DNA of 64,000 nt from Vicugna pacos. Its lineage: Eukaryota > Chordata > Mammalia > Artiodactyla > Camelidae. The stretch lies in contig NC_132991.1 in assembly GCF_048564905.1 (NCBI RefSeq), positions 56,427,501 to 56,491,500 on the forward strand. Reading direction: 5' to 3'. The translations under genes and the position numbers were made by a program. The notes under the pieces were generated by a model. The model had not been told where the DNA came from and did no database searches. It worked only from the letters and a program-made list of their open reading frames with translations. Numbering within the stretch: the stretch's first letter is position 1; each line of letters opens with the position of its first letter. This document shows positions 48,421 to 62,278 of this stretch, in pieces.

Positions 48421-49129
48421 TTTTCTGTTTAGTTGTTTTTTATTAGTATTATTCTTTTTTTATTAAAGTATAGTTGATTTACAATGTTGTGTTAGTTTTT
48501 GGTGTACAGTGTAGTGATTCAGTCATACAAATATATATGTATTCTTTTTCATATTCTTTTTTATAATAGGTTATTACAAGGTATTGAATGTAGTTCCCTG
48601 TGCTATATAGTAGGACCTTGTTGTTTATCTCTGTTCAGTTTTAAAAAATGGTTTGCATGTACCTTTTTTTAAAAGTATTTAAAATTTTTAAGACCTTTAT
48701 TGTGGTATAATTCCTGTACAGTAAACTACACATATTTCAGATGTACAATTTGATGAATTTTGATAGCTGTATATACCTATGAAACCACCACCACATCAAG
48801 ATAGCTAAAATTTCCATCACTCTCCAAGAGGTGCAAATTTTGAACTCCGGATTTATCCCTTTCCACCCTCTTTACTTCCTGGTAATCATAAATTTGTTCT
48901 CTATGTTTGTGAGTCTGTTTCTGTTTTGTAGATAAATTCATTTGTGTCCTGTTTTTTGTTGTTGTTGTTGTTTTAGATTGCACATGTAAATGATATCATA
49001 TGGTATTTTTCTCTCTCTTTCTGGCTTACTTCACTTAGAAGGACAATCTCCAGGTTCATCCATGTTGCTGTAAATGACATTATTTTATTCTTTTTTATGG
49101 CTGAGTAGTATTCCATTGTATATACCACA
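48421..49129 (-). mobile_element. Nested L1 3' ends, minus orientation
   Basis: Two L1 3' UTR types lie head to tail. 48436-48640 has the young type ending 'aaatcaactatactttaata' on the minus strand. About 48670-48890 has an older type ending 'ccacaataaaggtc'. L1 sequence then continues through about 49129. The block interrupts the inverted arm of the surrounding L1. Exact borders between the pieces are uncertain. Confidence 0.65.
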
Positions 49130-49593
49130 TACTCTTTATCCAGTCTTCTGTCAATGTTGGCTGTTTCCATGTCTTGGCTATTGTAAATAGTACTGCTATG
49201 AACACTGGGGTGCCTGTATCTTTTCAAATTATATTTTTCTCTGGTTATACGCCCAGGAGTGGGATTGCTGGATCACATGGTAAGTTTATTTTTAGTTTTT
49301 TGAGGAACCTCCATCCTGTCCCTCATAGTGGCTGCACCAATTTACATTCCCCCCAACAGTGGAGGGGGGTTCCTTTTTCTCCACACCCTCTTCAGCATTT
49401 ATCATTTGTGGACTTTTGAATGATGGCCATTCTGACTGGTGTGAAGTGATATCTCACTGTAGTTTTGATTTGTATTTTTCTGATAATTAGCACATTGAAC
49501 ATCTTCTCATGTGCCTATTGGCCTGTATGTCCTCTTTGGAAAAATGTCTATTTAGGTCTTCTGCCCATTTTTTGATTGGGTGTTTTTTTTTTT
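49130..49593 (-). mobile_element. Inverted L1 ORF2 C-terminal segment
   Basis: Read on the minus strand this is L1 ORF2. The frame at 48973-49227 reads [20 protein letters not shown], then NLEIVLLSEVSQ, homologous to the ORF2 C-terminus. Further upstream ORF2 sequence continues to the junction at about 49593 ('gtgtgaagtgatatctcact' on the plus strand). Confidence 0.8.
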
Positions 49594-51519
49594 TAGACAA
49601 AGGCAACTATCATATGATATCACTTATATGTGGAATCTAAAATATGATACAAATGAACTTTTTTTTATAAAACAGAAACAGACTCACAGACATAGAAAAC
49701 AAACCTACGGTTACCAAAGGGAAGAGAGATAAATAAGAAGTTTGGGCTTAGCAGATACTAACTACTATGTATAACATAGATAAACAACAAGGTCCTAATG
49801 TATAGCACAGGGAACTATATTCAATAGCTTGTAATAAGCTATGATGAAAAAGAATATGAAAAATAATATATATGAATAAATGAATCACTCTGCTATACAC
49901 CAGAAACTAACAAAACACTGTAAATCAACTATACTTCAATTTAAAAAAAAATCAATGACTCAAAAGAGTTAGATTTAGTGAATAGTCTCTGCTTCATCTT
50001 TATTTTTGTCTACTTCACCACTGTTTGAAGGTAGCTTGATGCTCCTGCTAACAAGTCCAACTTTATCTTGTGTAATAGAATATATCTTTTCTCAACCCTT
50101 TTTCAACATAACTTATTGCCCAGTCAGTTTCTTAGGTCCCTGGTGCTAAATAGGTCCCACTTGCTAAAGAGAAAAATACAATAAAATGACAATTAAGAGA
50201 CCTAGTAGAAACAGAGTGACTACCAAGTCTTTAAGCACATGTGTGTGCTCTCTGTTAACTGAGTAGTACCCTCATCATGTCAGGATATGGAAAGCAATTT
50301 CAGAGTTATTTGATAGGGCCAAAAATGTTTAAAACAGAAACATCTTTCACTTATCACACTGCTTATTTGTTTGCAGTGAAACTGCATGAGAGATTTTTGT
50401 GGAACAAGTATCCTGAAATTTAAAACATCAGCATATTGTGTGATACCAATTAGAAAATAATTTGACAATTCAATGGACAATGGACTAGACATGAATCCAA
50501 AATGGGGTAGTTTTTTGAAATCCAGATTGAACAATATGTGGCAATTTGTTTTGGGGCATATGAAAGAGAAGATTTATCAAATCTGTCTAACTATAGTGAT
50601 GATCTTAGAGTAAATATCAGAGAATGCTTTGTTAGGTTCCAAGTTAAACATATAAGAAAGAAGAACATGGGGAAAAATTAAATTTATGTGAAGAATAGAA
50701 TGCTACTTGTAGATAACTTCTAAGAAACATGATTAGGTAGTTTGTGGCCATAAAAATAGAGTAGTCAATACAAGTGTATTGAAGAAAAATGGATACTAAC
50801 TCTGGTTGTGACATCAGATTACTATTTTGTTTTTTTTAACCAGTCATTTTATTTGCTTGCTTCTCAGTTTTTCATTTCAAAAATGCAGGTTCTATAAAAA
50901 AACTTCAAAGCTCCTCCTAGTCCTACCGTAATATATTAGAAGATTCAATATAGGACTTTTAAAAGCTCTGTGCCTAGAAATGGTACCAAGTAACTTCCAG
51001 CAATAGACTTGTAATAGAACAGAAATTACAATTTATATTATAATATTTAGATAGGGCTTGTAAGAGAAAAAACTGCTCTTCTCCATTCACTACTAAAAAT
51101 TTTTAAAGATGCATTTAGCCTTCAAAGATAGCAATAGACAGTAATAGACATTAATAACAAGACGTAAGAAGAGATGTTCTGGCTACAAAGATACAGACTT
51201 TACCAAATCAGCCACTACAAAATGTGAGCCAAAAAATGCAGTCTTATGCTTTTTAATCTAATAGATTTATGTGAACAAACACACTTCTTTCTCTTCATTT
51301 CCATTACATGTATTTTTTTCTCAGAGTACATTTGAAATTCAGCTAATGTGGAAAGCTTACTAAATTAAAGCACTAAAAACTCCTCCCTCTACTTGTGTCT
51401 ATTAATTCATGTACAGAGTGGCCACCAAGTCTGGAAACACCAATGATATATAATAGCTGATTTGCAAACTTATATTATAATACATGAAAAAGTAACATTT
51501 ACCTTTTCAGAATTTATGA

Positions 51520-51665
51520 TCACATTATTAAAAACATGTAAGGTAGGCACTACTTATCCCAGGATTACCTATGAGGAAACTAAAGCACAAGTAGGTTTAC
51601 TAACTTTGCCAGGTGATTAAAAAACATTGGTTGATTCAGGATTTGAACCCCAGACAGTTTTGCTC
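51520..51665 (-). mobile_element. MIR fragment
   Basis: Reverse MIR core: 'gaggaaactaaagcacaagt', 'actttgccaggtgattaaaa' and 'aggatttgaaccccagacag'. Confidence 0.6.
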
Positions 51666-54600
51666 TAGATTTATACTCTAGATCAAAACATAATAAAGTT
51701 TTACAAATTTTGATACATAATTTTAAACTCAAAAGTAAAATTTTAAAAGAAATACATTATTAATGAGATGAAGAAAAGGGGACGTTCACATGTCCTTTTG
51801 AAGGAAGCAAGGCAAACAATGTATCCGTTGTCCCTGTGCTCACATTTAAGGCCTGGAAGATTGTTATTGCTTGCAGAAATGCTTTGTAGTAGACTCAGAA
51901 TAGTGAAATTTTGTGTATGTGTGTGCGTGCACATATAAAGAAGTAAAAGGAAGACTATGAAAGAAAAGGTGAAAAAAGAAGAACTAGCCTAAAGCTTAGA
52001 CCGTAGGAATTTTCTATGGCAGATCAGTTTTAGGATGGAGTTCAAATGAAGATTAAGAATCTGGAAACTGATTTCTGTAAAACAAGCTGATTCTGCCTAC
52101 TCCTTAGGGGGTACACATACCCCAGTTTGCAGATCACTTGTCTAAAGTGTAACACATATTAAATGAAGAAATTCAATTCTACCAAAAATAAAAATGCATT
52201 GCATTTGAGAACTATTATGCTGGGCACTGTAGTCAGAAAAATGAGTAAGACAAATTGTAATTTAATGTAAAGCAAATGTGAAAAGGAACAAATGATAAGT
52301 AAATAAATGTAGGAAAGTTTATAGTATCTACACTATATACAACATGGTTCCCATTAAACTTCAGTGACAACTTATTTTTACCTATTAAATTAAATATTGA
52401 AAAATTGTCATTATTAACAAATTATTATCATAACATATTAAATGATTATTATCATTAACATTGGCACCAGAATTCCTATTATGGAAGAAACGATTCTTCT
52501 GGTAAAATACATAAAAAATACCATGCGATAGAGCAGCCACATGGCCATAAATGTTAGCAGTTGCTCACACATAAGAAGAAAACATCTCCTCTCCATAAAT
52601 CAGGATCAGAAAATGTATTGTTTTCACTCCTAGAAGGGAAGCAGGAAAATGAGTGATAAAGAGGAAGAAGAGAGTAGATCCAGAAAGATGGAGAGGGGCT
52701 GGAAATAGATACTGGAAGAGCTAAGTGACATTAGAAAAATGGTGATGTCTACCATTTGATTTGAAGTTGTGTACAATGCTAGTATGTGAATCCCTCCTGA
52801 ATCTTTCACATGAAAATCTCCAATCAGGTCTACTATGTTTATAAGCAATTTATGTGTATGGACTTTTAAAAGATCAAATAAAGGACTATTTCAGGAATTA
52901 ATACAAAGTAGGACAACTTTATGCACTAAGAGAGTGATTGAAAGTTAGGTTTCAGAGAAGTATATTTATAAAGAATACTATTATTTATAGGATGCACAGT
53001 AATACAGTAATGTTTTTGAGATTAGAAGGAATATTAGTAGACATTTTTGGCACTGAAGATGAGACCCTCAGGTCACTGGATCAATAAAAGTACTGAGTTA
53101 TTGAGGTGGTGTGTGATACTTAGGTTCATGCTTTATTTTGCATGAGAGATATGTAAGTTAGCATAAATGATGAGTATATATAGCAAATGTTCCTCATCAG
53201 TTGCACTGAACTCATTTTGTCGATTCCATAATTTTCATCTGCTTGATTTTTATTGGAAACATGGCTTATTACACAGCAAGATGAGAATAGGTATTTTTTG
53301 GACATTCTATTAGGAAATTGCATCTTTTGACTCTTTAAAAATTGCATTTAAGAAATCTATGTTATATATTTTTATATCTACTTTTTGTAACAGGTCATTA
53401 ATTATGTCTATAAGAATACTTATGTATCCTAGTTTACCTATTTTTAGCTCTAAGTAATAAGACAGTGTGGTATAAAATTTTCAAGGGATGGTAAAACAAT
53501 TACGAAGCTGATCTATAAAACAGTTTAAACAATAAGGATATAATTTGGGGGGAGCATTTTAATACAATTTATAAATGTACTTATTGAGTTTATAGGCACT
53601 TTAAGGTGTACTACAAAGAGATTTAAACTAGCTTTTCAGAGGTGCTTCTTTAATTTAGCTTGGGGACAAGAAACGTGGACATGACAAATTAAAGGACAAA
53701 AGAATGTGAAATGCACCTCAGAGACAGAGATAATACCATGAGCCAAAGTGATCAGGAAGAGTTAGAATTAGGGAGGATCTTAGAGCTTACTTAGAGCAAC
53801 TTTTTGTTTGTGCGGGTTTTTTTTTCAGATTTAGTTTAATCTCCTATTTTACAGATGGGGCAAGCAAATTCCAATTTATTTACATGACATGCGTAAGCCA
53901 AAAGCTTAGCTTGCAGGACAGATGTGCTACATACCAGGCCAGTCCTCAGGGGCCAGTCTCTCATACTACACACCGGTGCCCCCCTTGTTTCTTGTCTGCC
54001 CTCATCCTCTTAACAGATGAGATATAGCAACCAAGTCACTGGGGATTTAGATGCTATGCTCTTGGATTAGAGAAAAATCATATGCTTATAGGAGTCCGGT
54101 TTAAAAAAACAAAAACGACAACAACAATGAAAAACACCAAATCAGAAACACAAAATTAAGAAAGGGTCTTATTCAAGTAAAAGTCCTGGAGTTTAAGTTT
54201 CATTAGTTTAATGGAAAACCTACATTTTTCCCCTAAATTTACCTTAATTTAGTTCTCACTTCTCTGTTCTAACTTCTCTGATTGACTCACTCCTGATTCT
54301 CTGAACTATTCATATTTATAGAGAAAACTTCTATCCTGCTCTGCGTGAAAGTCTTAATCGATCTGCAAGAACCAGGCACTCCTGCGTGGAGAGCCATTTT
54401 GAAGAAAATATGTAATTATTTTATGGACATAAAATGATTTTTAATAAGAAGAGAGACATTTGTATTAATAGATGCAAAACTAAAATGTTTAAAGATGCTT
54501 AATTGTTCCCCCAAATAATATATAAATGTAATGCCATCAGGTAATAAATAATTTTACCTAATTTAGTTCAACCAAACAAATAACAAACAATAACAAGACA

Positions 54601-57088
54601 AATGGACCATAGAATCCAAAATTATTTTGTTAATATAATTTAGTAAATAGCACCATTTCATTATGTTTCAAATCAGTAATAGAAACGATGAATTATTTGA
54701 TAAAAAGTATTGCTATAACTGTCTATCAGTTTGGGAAAAAATTATTATCTGAGATTAAGTTTTAGTTGGATTAAGATTTAAATGTGAAAATGGGCCTATT
54801 AAATAATTATAAATTTAAAAAGTAGTATTTTTACTCCCTTGGAATTAGAACTTTCAGTAAGAATATAGAACTTTAGTGATAATTAGAAACAGATCCTTCT
54901 ATTGCCAAAATTCACTCTAGCCAGAGATATTCTCCTTATTTTTTTCTTTCTCACCTCTTCTCCTTCTGTCAAGTTTCATAGTCTACTGAATGATTATGTA
55001 AATAAAGCAATGCAAAAACATCCAAAGGTAGAGGAACTGAGCTATTACAAATCACATTATTGTTACAAAGAACTTGAGATGATATTTTATTTCCAGCTCC
55101 TGTCTTTAATTCAGAGTAGTTATGGTCAGAATATCCAGAATCTCAAAGCTGGAGTGGACCTGAAAGCCTCACAGTCTAACCTGCTCATCTTACAGATTTA
55201 GAAAGTTCAGGAGAATTTGGAGATTCGCCTCTGTCCCACAGCAGCAGTAGATGAGCTGAGGCAAGGAGGTCCCTTTCTCAAGTCTCAGGTGTGGGCTCCT
55301 TTTATTAGGTTAAAATTAAACCATATGAGTCAAACTAATATGAGAGCCAACTGCAATTCTGACTCTCAGTTGTATTTTTAAATCTCTCCAAAGATAATTT
55401 TCCACCCTTTTCTTGCTAGAATTTAAATACATATCCATCTTAAACTGTCCTTGTTAGAAATGAAATTTTAAAAATCACCATTAGGCCTATGAACATCTCA
55501 CAAAGCATTTTACCAATACCCTACAAGCCAGAAATCAGTCTAATGACGAGAAAGCAGTTTAAATTTGAACCTTTCATCTTCAAGCCACTTCCAGTTTATC
55601 TCCTTCAAACTATCCAATATATGTTAGAATTTATAAGTTGGAAAGACACTTAGAAAAAATATTGTGCAATCCTCTTAATTTCCACATGAAGACGACTGGT
55701 ACTCACAGAGAGTGGAAGTCAAAAATCAGTTTTTGCCTAGTCAGTGAATCTTCTTCCATTTATGCTCTTTCCTATACGTCTTCAATAAGCAAAATATGGG
55801 ACTTTATAAAAATTGACCTGGCACCACTTCACAGAAAATAGTTCAGGAAGAAAAATCCAGCTGTCAGATAGAAGTAGGCAGTTGGAGCATTCAAACCTTG
55901 CTCTAAGGAACAGTGAGTCATCTGAGCAAAGGAAGCTGACACATAAGGATGGAACAATGATGAGTTCCCAAAGACATGCTGTGAGACAAAGCTTAATTAC
56001 AGAGGGTCTATTTTTGGGTCCAGCAGAATGACTTGGGAATTAAAAGTTAGAAGAAGGAATTAGATCACTCAGTTTTGAATTTAAGATAAAATAATTCCAA
56101 AGCCTTTACTTTTCATTAATGCTATCACAGTGTATTAGGATGATGTATGATGGAATTGTTCAATACTTTGCAGTCTAAAAATAAATGAGGGCAGGAAATC
56201 TACTTTAATTTTGTCAGGAAAGGGGATGTGAGGTGTAATAATAATTGCATAATTAATTTCTTAGTTGATATGAAACTATTATGTTAAATATAAATAAAAA
56301 GACACATCCGTCTGTAACAGTAATCTTTTTGGAATCACCAAAGCCCCTGAAATTAATGTCCATGATTGAAACTGAACTACTTTGCCAGGGGGTTGTAAAA
56401 ATAGTATCTAGATCAACTTAAATCTTCAATTCAGCTCACCCCCCATTTTCCTGTTCCCTTATTTATAAATGTTAGCCTCTTATGTTCCAATTACAGGAAA
56501 GTTCTACAACCATTTATGAGAATATAATAGTGACTGTGAATCAGAAAACAAAGAACTCTACAGAGCAAAGGAATTGAGTGCAAATGAGCAATCTAGCCCT
56601 ATTATTTTATACATTATACATAATTTGTTTTCTACATATGCATATATAAAAACATATACATACAATTATAATAAAATTAGCCACAGACATTATAATTTTT
56701 TATATGTGTGTGTTTGTGTGTGATGTTTGTGGCTAATATTACCAAATTACTAATATTACTAAATCTGGTAAGATCCATTCAAATTACTTTAACACTAAAT
56801 GCTCTGGCCAAGGGAACAAAAAATAGGAGATAAGTCCATACCCAAAGGTTTCAAGGAAACAACTTTGTAAGTTTGACAGATGTCCAGAGGTCATCTTTGT
56901 CAGTATTTTGTTAGATTGACTTTCAAAGTTTTCCAGGATTCAGAAGTTACTTGGAGTTATGCATCATTCTGTGAAATCTTTCTTATGATTGTTAACATGA
57001 TGATATTATCCTCAACTTAATTGGAAATCCAACATGTTGCTTTCATTAGATCATGAATGTTCTTTTGTAATATATTCATATTCAATAC

Positions 57089-57156
57089 CTGGAAGTAGGG
57101 CCATCCATAGTTTTGACAGGTGGCAGCACAAGTGGTTGGTGTATCATCGCAGGACC
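57089..57156 (-). other. Candidate 68-nt exon of unknown gene
   Basis: A pyrimidine-containing tract ending TCATCCAG is followed by 68 bases, then a GTATTG donor. One frame is open throughout and reads GSCDDTPTTCAATCQNY then GWPYF, with three cysteines. I do not recognise it as any domain. It is on the CALCRL strand, about 35 kb upstream of exon 2, so it could be an alternative CALCRL leader exon, an exon of a non-coding RNA, or chance. Splice-site quality is moderate and the length is not a multiple of three. Confidence 0.25.
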
Positions 57157-59219
57157 CTGGATGACAAGAGAACATTCCTGTGAATTGGTAATAGTATTAG
57201 TGGGTCATGGGATTTTATAGAACTTAATTTAAAGGTATATGCTAGTGTGTTTTTTTTTAATCATAAACATATGTATTTTAAATGTTTCATTTTAATGGGA
57301 TATTAGGAAGGGATGTATCAGGCATATCTAGGTTGCCACCATGCTAATCTGAAAGTAATCAAGAACTTTGTTCTTGGACTTCATTTCTTAAGGATGAGGA
57401 CTTTAAGGGGCCCAAACATGGAGGATGGTCCCTGTTGTTCAAGACCTTAGCACTAGGAAGAGGTGGATATCCTGAAGTGTTCAGGAGAAAGGTTGTTCTG
57501 GAAGAAAGGATGGCTTGGTCAATGGTTCTGAGAAGGGAATGATGTGGCTTGGTTCAAAGTACAGAAAAACAGCCAACATGATCAAAGTGAAGTCAATGCA
57601 ACGGAAGAGTGACACACATCTTGGCAAAGAGGAAGCCAGACGCTAGATCATGTCAGTAATGAGATTTAACTCTTCTTAAGCACAGGGTATCACTAACAAA
57701 TGAGATTCATCATTGCTAAACCAAGAGTTAACATATATAAACATGGTTTACATGCATCTTTTTAGAATCAAACTAATGTAGAAGGCAAGATATAGCTATA
57801 ATCTAGTTTACTTTGCTTTGAATTTACACAGTACTATTTGGACTTGTAGAACTTCAAAAATGTCGACTTGGCACTTGCAAATTATTTATCTCCAGTAGCT
57901 CATATTGTGATTCAAGGGGCTTTTTTAAACTTGCTCCTATGAATCAATTTGCTGCTACTTATAACAATAATCTCTGAATTACTGTCAAGTATATCCATGA
58001 ACTCAATAGGGATCCTTATATGAAAATTTGAAAGCATTAAGAAAACTTCAGTTAAAAGCAATCTCTTAATCAAGTCTTTTAAAATATAAATCAAAAAAAG
58101 TTTTGAATTACTTTGTAAAATTACTTTGTAAATTTTTATACCTTAACATACTTTAATACTTATTATATATTATAAATTTCCTAATATCTGTCACAGTTAG
58201 GATCATGATCTGGTCATACTAAAGAGAGGCGTATTTTTTACATCAACAGACACTCTGTATATATTTAGAGTCTGGATTTTCTAGAAGCTGCTTTGGAAAA
58301 GATGAAAATCCTTGTCTGTTTTAGGCTTTATGGCATTCGTATGGAATTCATGGGGTTCAAAGTTGAAGTTTATTTTGAGTATTTTCCCAACTTGCTAGAA
58401 AATGCCACTAGCATAGGCATGACCATCAAGTGTTATTGGTTTGTTTTTCTGCCTGGTTCTAGAAATTTCATTTTTCATCCCAGCTGAAAATGCTGTGAAG
58501 GAATATTTGAACCTTTTTGGTGATATGGAATGAGTAGAAAACAAATATGTCAATGATTACTTTTGGCCATCACAGAATCTATTGATGAGTTAATTTCGGT
58601 CCGTAAATGTGTTGCACATGTTAATAAAATACCTGATCTTACTTCTATTTTCCTCTGAAAATATCAGTATCTGTGGTAGCAAAAAATAGATTAGTACCCA
58701 AGAAGAGAGGATACAAAGAAAATATCATACAGCCTTAATAAAAACGATAGAGATACTTAGAGAAAACTCAAAAGAAAGCTAATTTTGTGCAAGTAGCACC
58801 ATTGGTTGAAGTGATTAGACAATGAAATCAAAATCAACTAAACCTTAAAAACATAGAAAAAAAATATATTACATAAGAATATTGGATAAGCTTTCTTGAT
58901 GTAATGTTGCCATGGGTGAGGCATAACAATCAAGCTAAAAGAAAAACATGCAAACCTAAGTGTTTTTATTAAGAGGAAATCAGAACCTTGAAGAAATATA
59001 TTAGCTAATAGATAAAAGGGCAATCAAGTGGTTTCCAAAATGAGGAATTATGTGAAAGACACAAACTCCAATGCCTTCTCTGATATTTTCATGTATATGA
59101 AATAATTTTTACAACAGTAGAGAAATATTATCTCTTTCAGGAGACTTGTAAGCTCCATGAACGATTTAAAATATTCAAAAGATTATAAAAAACACACATT
59201 ACATATCATTATAGATTTG

Positions 59220-59445
59220 TGCTAACTCAGAATATATAACACCAACAGTGAATCCTAATGTGGGTGAGCATGATGTGTCAATATAGGTTCATGGGTTGTA
59301 ACAAACATATCACTTTGGTGGTATGTTTGTTAACAACAGGGGAGGGCAGGGACAGAGGTTATGTGAAAAATCTTTTACCTTCTACTCAATTTTGATATGA
59401 ATCTAAAACTTCTGTAACAAATAAAGTCTATTTTTTTAAAAAGCA
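59220..59445 (+). mobile_element. L1 3' end fragment
   Basis: 'tactcaattttgatatgaat' with 'ctaaaacttctgtaacaaat' and 'aaagtctattttttt' is the standard older L1 3' terminus with tail. Confidence 0.65.
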
Positions 59446-59789
59446 TACATGCATCTGAATAGAATTATTCATTTTCTTCCTCTCAATTTTTAAAGGAGAT
59501 GTATATTTAATGGGGTTTTTGAATAAAAGGAAATAGAAAGTTTGGGGTGTGATTCTGAGTATTATCAATCTCTGTACTTTTTCATAATAAATGCTGTTCA
59601 TACATTCCTAGTTTTAAAAGCAATAAAACATAATCTTTCCTTTCCTTGGACTACCTAACCAAAAATAGTTCTTTTCTTAAATAATTATAAGCAAAAAGTG
59701 GTTTAACCATAATTCAACAACATCAAGTCACTGCTACCCAATTAGAAACAAGTGTTTTAGAGGGAAATTTTAATTTGTTTTACATACAA

Positions 59790-60540
59790 ATTTGTTGTGA
59801 TTCATTATCAGAGCAATGCAAATTAAAACCACAATGAGATATCACATTACGTCCACCAGACTGGCAAAAATTTAAATGTTTGACAGTAAAGCAAAGTGTT
59901 GAAAAGGATGTGGTACAATGGAGACCTCACACACTGTTGGTGGGAGGATAAATTGGTACAAGTACTTAAATTAAAATTGCTGGGAACCTGAAATCCCATT
60001 TGTAAATATAGTCCCTACAGAAACTCAGACACATGTGTACCAGAAATGTTTAAAAAAAAAAAAAAAGTAAGTTCATTGCTTCACTGTTTGTAATAGCAAA
60101 ATGCTGGAAACAATCCAAATGTCCCTCAGCAGGAAAAAGGATAAACACATTGTGCGTTCATACCATGGAACATTGCAGCAGTGAAAATAAAGAACCACAG
60201 TTACACACATTAACACTGATGCATCTCCAAAACATAATGCGGAGTGAAAGAAGCAAGTCTCCAAAGACTATATTCAGAAGGATTCCACTTGCACAAAATG
60301 AGAATAAAAACAGTAAAACTAAATAATACATTGCTTAGAAATACATATATATGTGGTCACGCCATGAAGGACTAGTATAAGTATAGATTAATGGTTTACT
60401 CCTGGGGACATATGTGTGGCTTAATCAGGGAGGAACAGGATGGACTAGATGGGTTATAGGTACAGAGGCATTTATTTATTTAGACAGTATATTGTATTAT
60501 ACATAACATTTAATATGCATGAGATTTTAAAAAATTATAA
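59790..60540 (+). mobile_element. L1 LINE fragment, old
   Basis: Diverged L1 ORF2/3' sequence: 'caatgcaaattaaaaccaca', 'cacactgttggtgggaggat', 'ggaaacaatccaaatgtccc', 'agtgaaagaagcaagtctcc', then 3' UTR. No usable frame. Confidence 0.75.
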
Positions 60541-62278
60541 CAAGCTTTTGTAGGACTGAATACAGAGATTGATTCCTTTGGAATCATGAATTTTTTTGTG
60601 AATCTATGGATCAAAATACATAAAAATGCAATGTATTTCAGATAGGTCAGAGGGCTTGGGAGGGAGACGGGGATGCCTCCCTCACACAGTCCTGATCCAA
60701 TTTGAACATTTACTTCTGGTCAGAATACTGTTAAGATTAGACCCCTTCTAAGATTTCGCTGTTAAATCACAGTATACGCACAACTTTGAATTTTACAAAT
60801 ATGATTTAGATGTGTGGATGTTACTTGAATTTAGGTTACTTTCTTAGTTATATGGAGGAAAATTTGGAATATCAATGATGAACAACCTGTGAACCAACGT
60901 ATGTATGTGTGGATTTGTGTTTGTGTGTGTGCGTATTTACCCTGGAGTGCAGTGAAAAAGGAAGGTTGTATTTTGGATTGTTACCAAGTTCCTAAGACTT
61001 TTAAGTTACAGTTCAGACATGGAAAATATGCCCCTCAAATCACAAAACTAATAATTCTCAAAGGCAGAATTAGAAGGGAAAGCAATACACTTCTTAATGA
61101 CTTGTTATTTATATGTAGTTCATTGTGAATTTATTCTTATTATTTCATCATTTAGAAAGAGAATCACTTGATTTAAACCAGTGCCTTGTTCACTCTTTTA
61201 TTTTGTTATTGTAAATTTGAGCCTAATCATGTTATCATGTCTTATTCTCACAATATCTAGACTTCAGTAAAGAGAAAGCTGTTTGCAAGGCACACAAGGA
61301 TCACTTAAGCATCACCTCCCTCTGTCTGCTGAGCCCTAGACTGGTTTGGTAGATTTGGAATTAGCCAAGAGATTTGCAATTTACCAAACAAGCTCTGCTG
61401 TTTTAAATGTGGTTTGATTAACGTAGCCTAATTTCTGGGCTACCTTTTGAGAAACTATCCTAGACAGAGAGATTTCCCAGTACTTCAGACACTATAAACC
61501 TTCCACTATTTAAAGTAGAGCCCTATCTCCACCAACTGGGTCCAAGTCTTAGAACATGATTACCACCCAGGAGGTGGTATTTGCTTCTCACAACTTCTTC
61601 ATAAACACTCCTCACTTCTTATCAGAATGAACAACCCTTAGGCTTAACACTCAGTCCCATTCCTCAAACTAAACAGCACATAAAGTTTTCCTGTTCACAC
61701 TGTTAGACCAAGCAGCTGGAAGGTATTTGCATACTAACTTTTTGTCCATGGCCATGTACCCAAAGTATCTCCACATCTTAACTGATACAGTTCAGTGCTG
61801 GATTTTTATTTCCTAACCTTTCTGGCAAATAAAATATGTCCTAACTCATCTTCTTTTATAGGCTAGCCTTTTATCTTCTCCCTCCTTTCCTCTCTGGATT
61901 CCGTTCACTCTCATTTTCTTTTTGTGGTTTCTTTTACTTACAAATCCCATCCCTCACTCTGGCTTTTTATCAGTTTTTTGACTCAATGAGCCATAATTAC
62001 AAAGTTAATTACATTGTTACAGTCATACATATTTATTCTCTAGATGAGAATTTTTCTGAATCTTTTCTCTGTTCTGATTAGTCCTTCACTCCCTAATTTT
62101 GTTCCTTTCATTTCTAGTTTCATCAACTTCTGGTTGTATCTCTAAATCTCTCACCTTGCGATTTGCTAAGACACTGTCACAAGTCCTGACCTGGTTTTAC
62201 TCCAAGGGAGAAAAGTTTAGGGTTTGTACAATTTTTAAATTATATGTTTAAAAACATGCAATTAAAAAATGTGATACA

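Larger units (their letters stand above)
48304..49946. mobile_element. Twin-primed (5'-inverted) L1 with nested opposite L1 sequence
   Basis: A 17-base direct repeat flanks the block at 48287-48303 and 49947-49963 (15 of 17 identical), indicating one target-site duplication. The right part (49594-49946) is plus-strand L1 3' UTR with an A tail. The left edge at 48304 is minus-strand L1 whose 3' boundary is the point where the right part begins, as expected of twin priming. The inverted part is split: about 48304-48420 and about 49130-49593. Confidence 0.75.

Noticed and set aside
48973-49227. 84-codon minus-strand open frame
   Set aside because: It is the L1 ORF2 C-terminus within the nested L1 block.
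60889-61128. 79-codon plus-strand open frame beginning MNQRMYVWICVCVCAY
   Set aside because: The start is a translated TG-rich run and the rest has no recognisable features.
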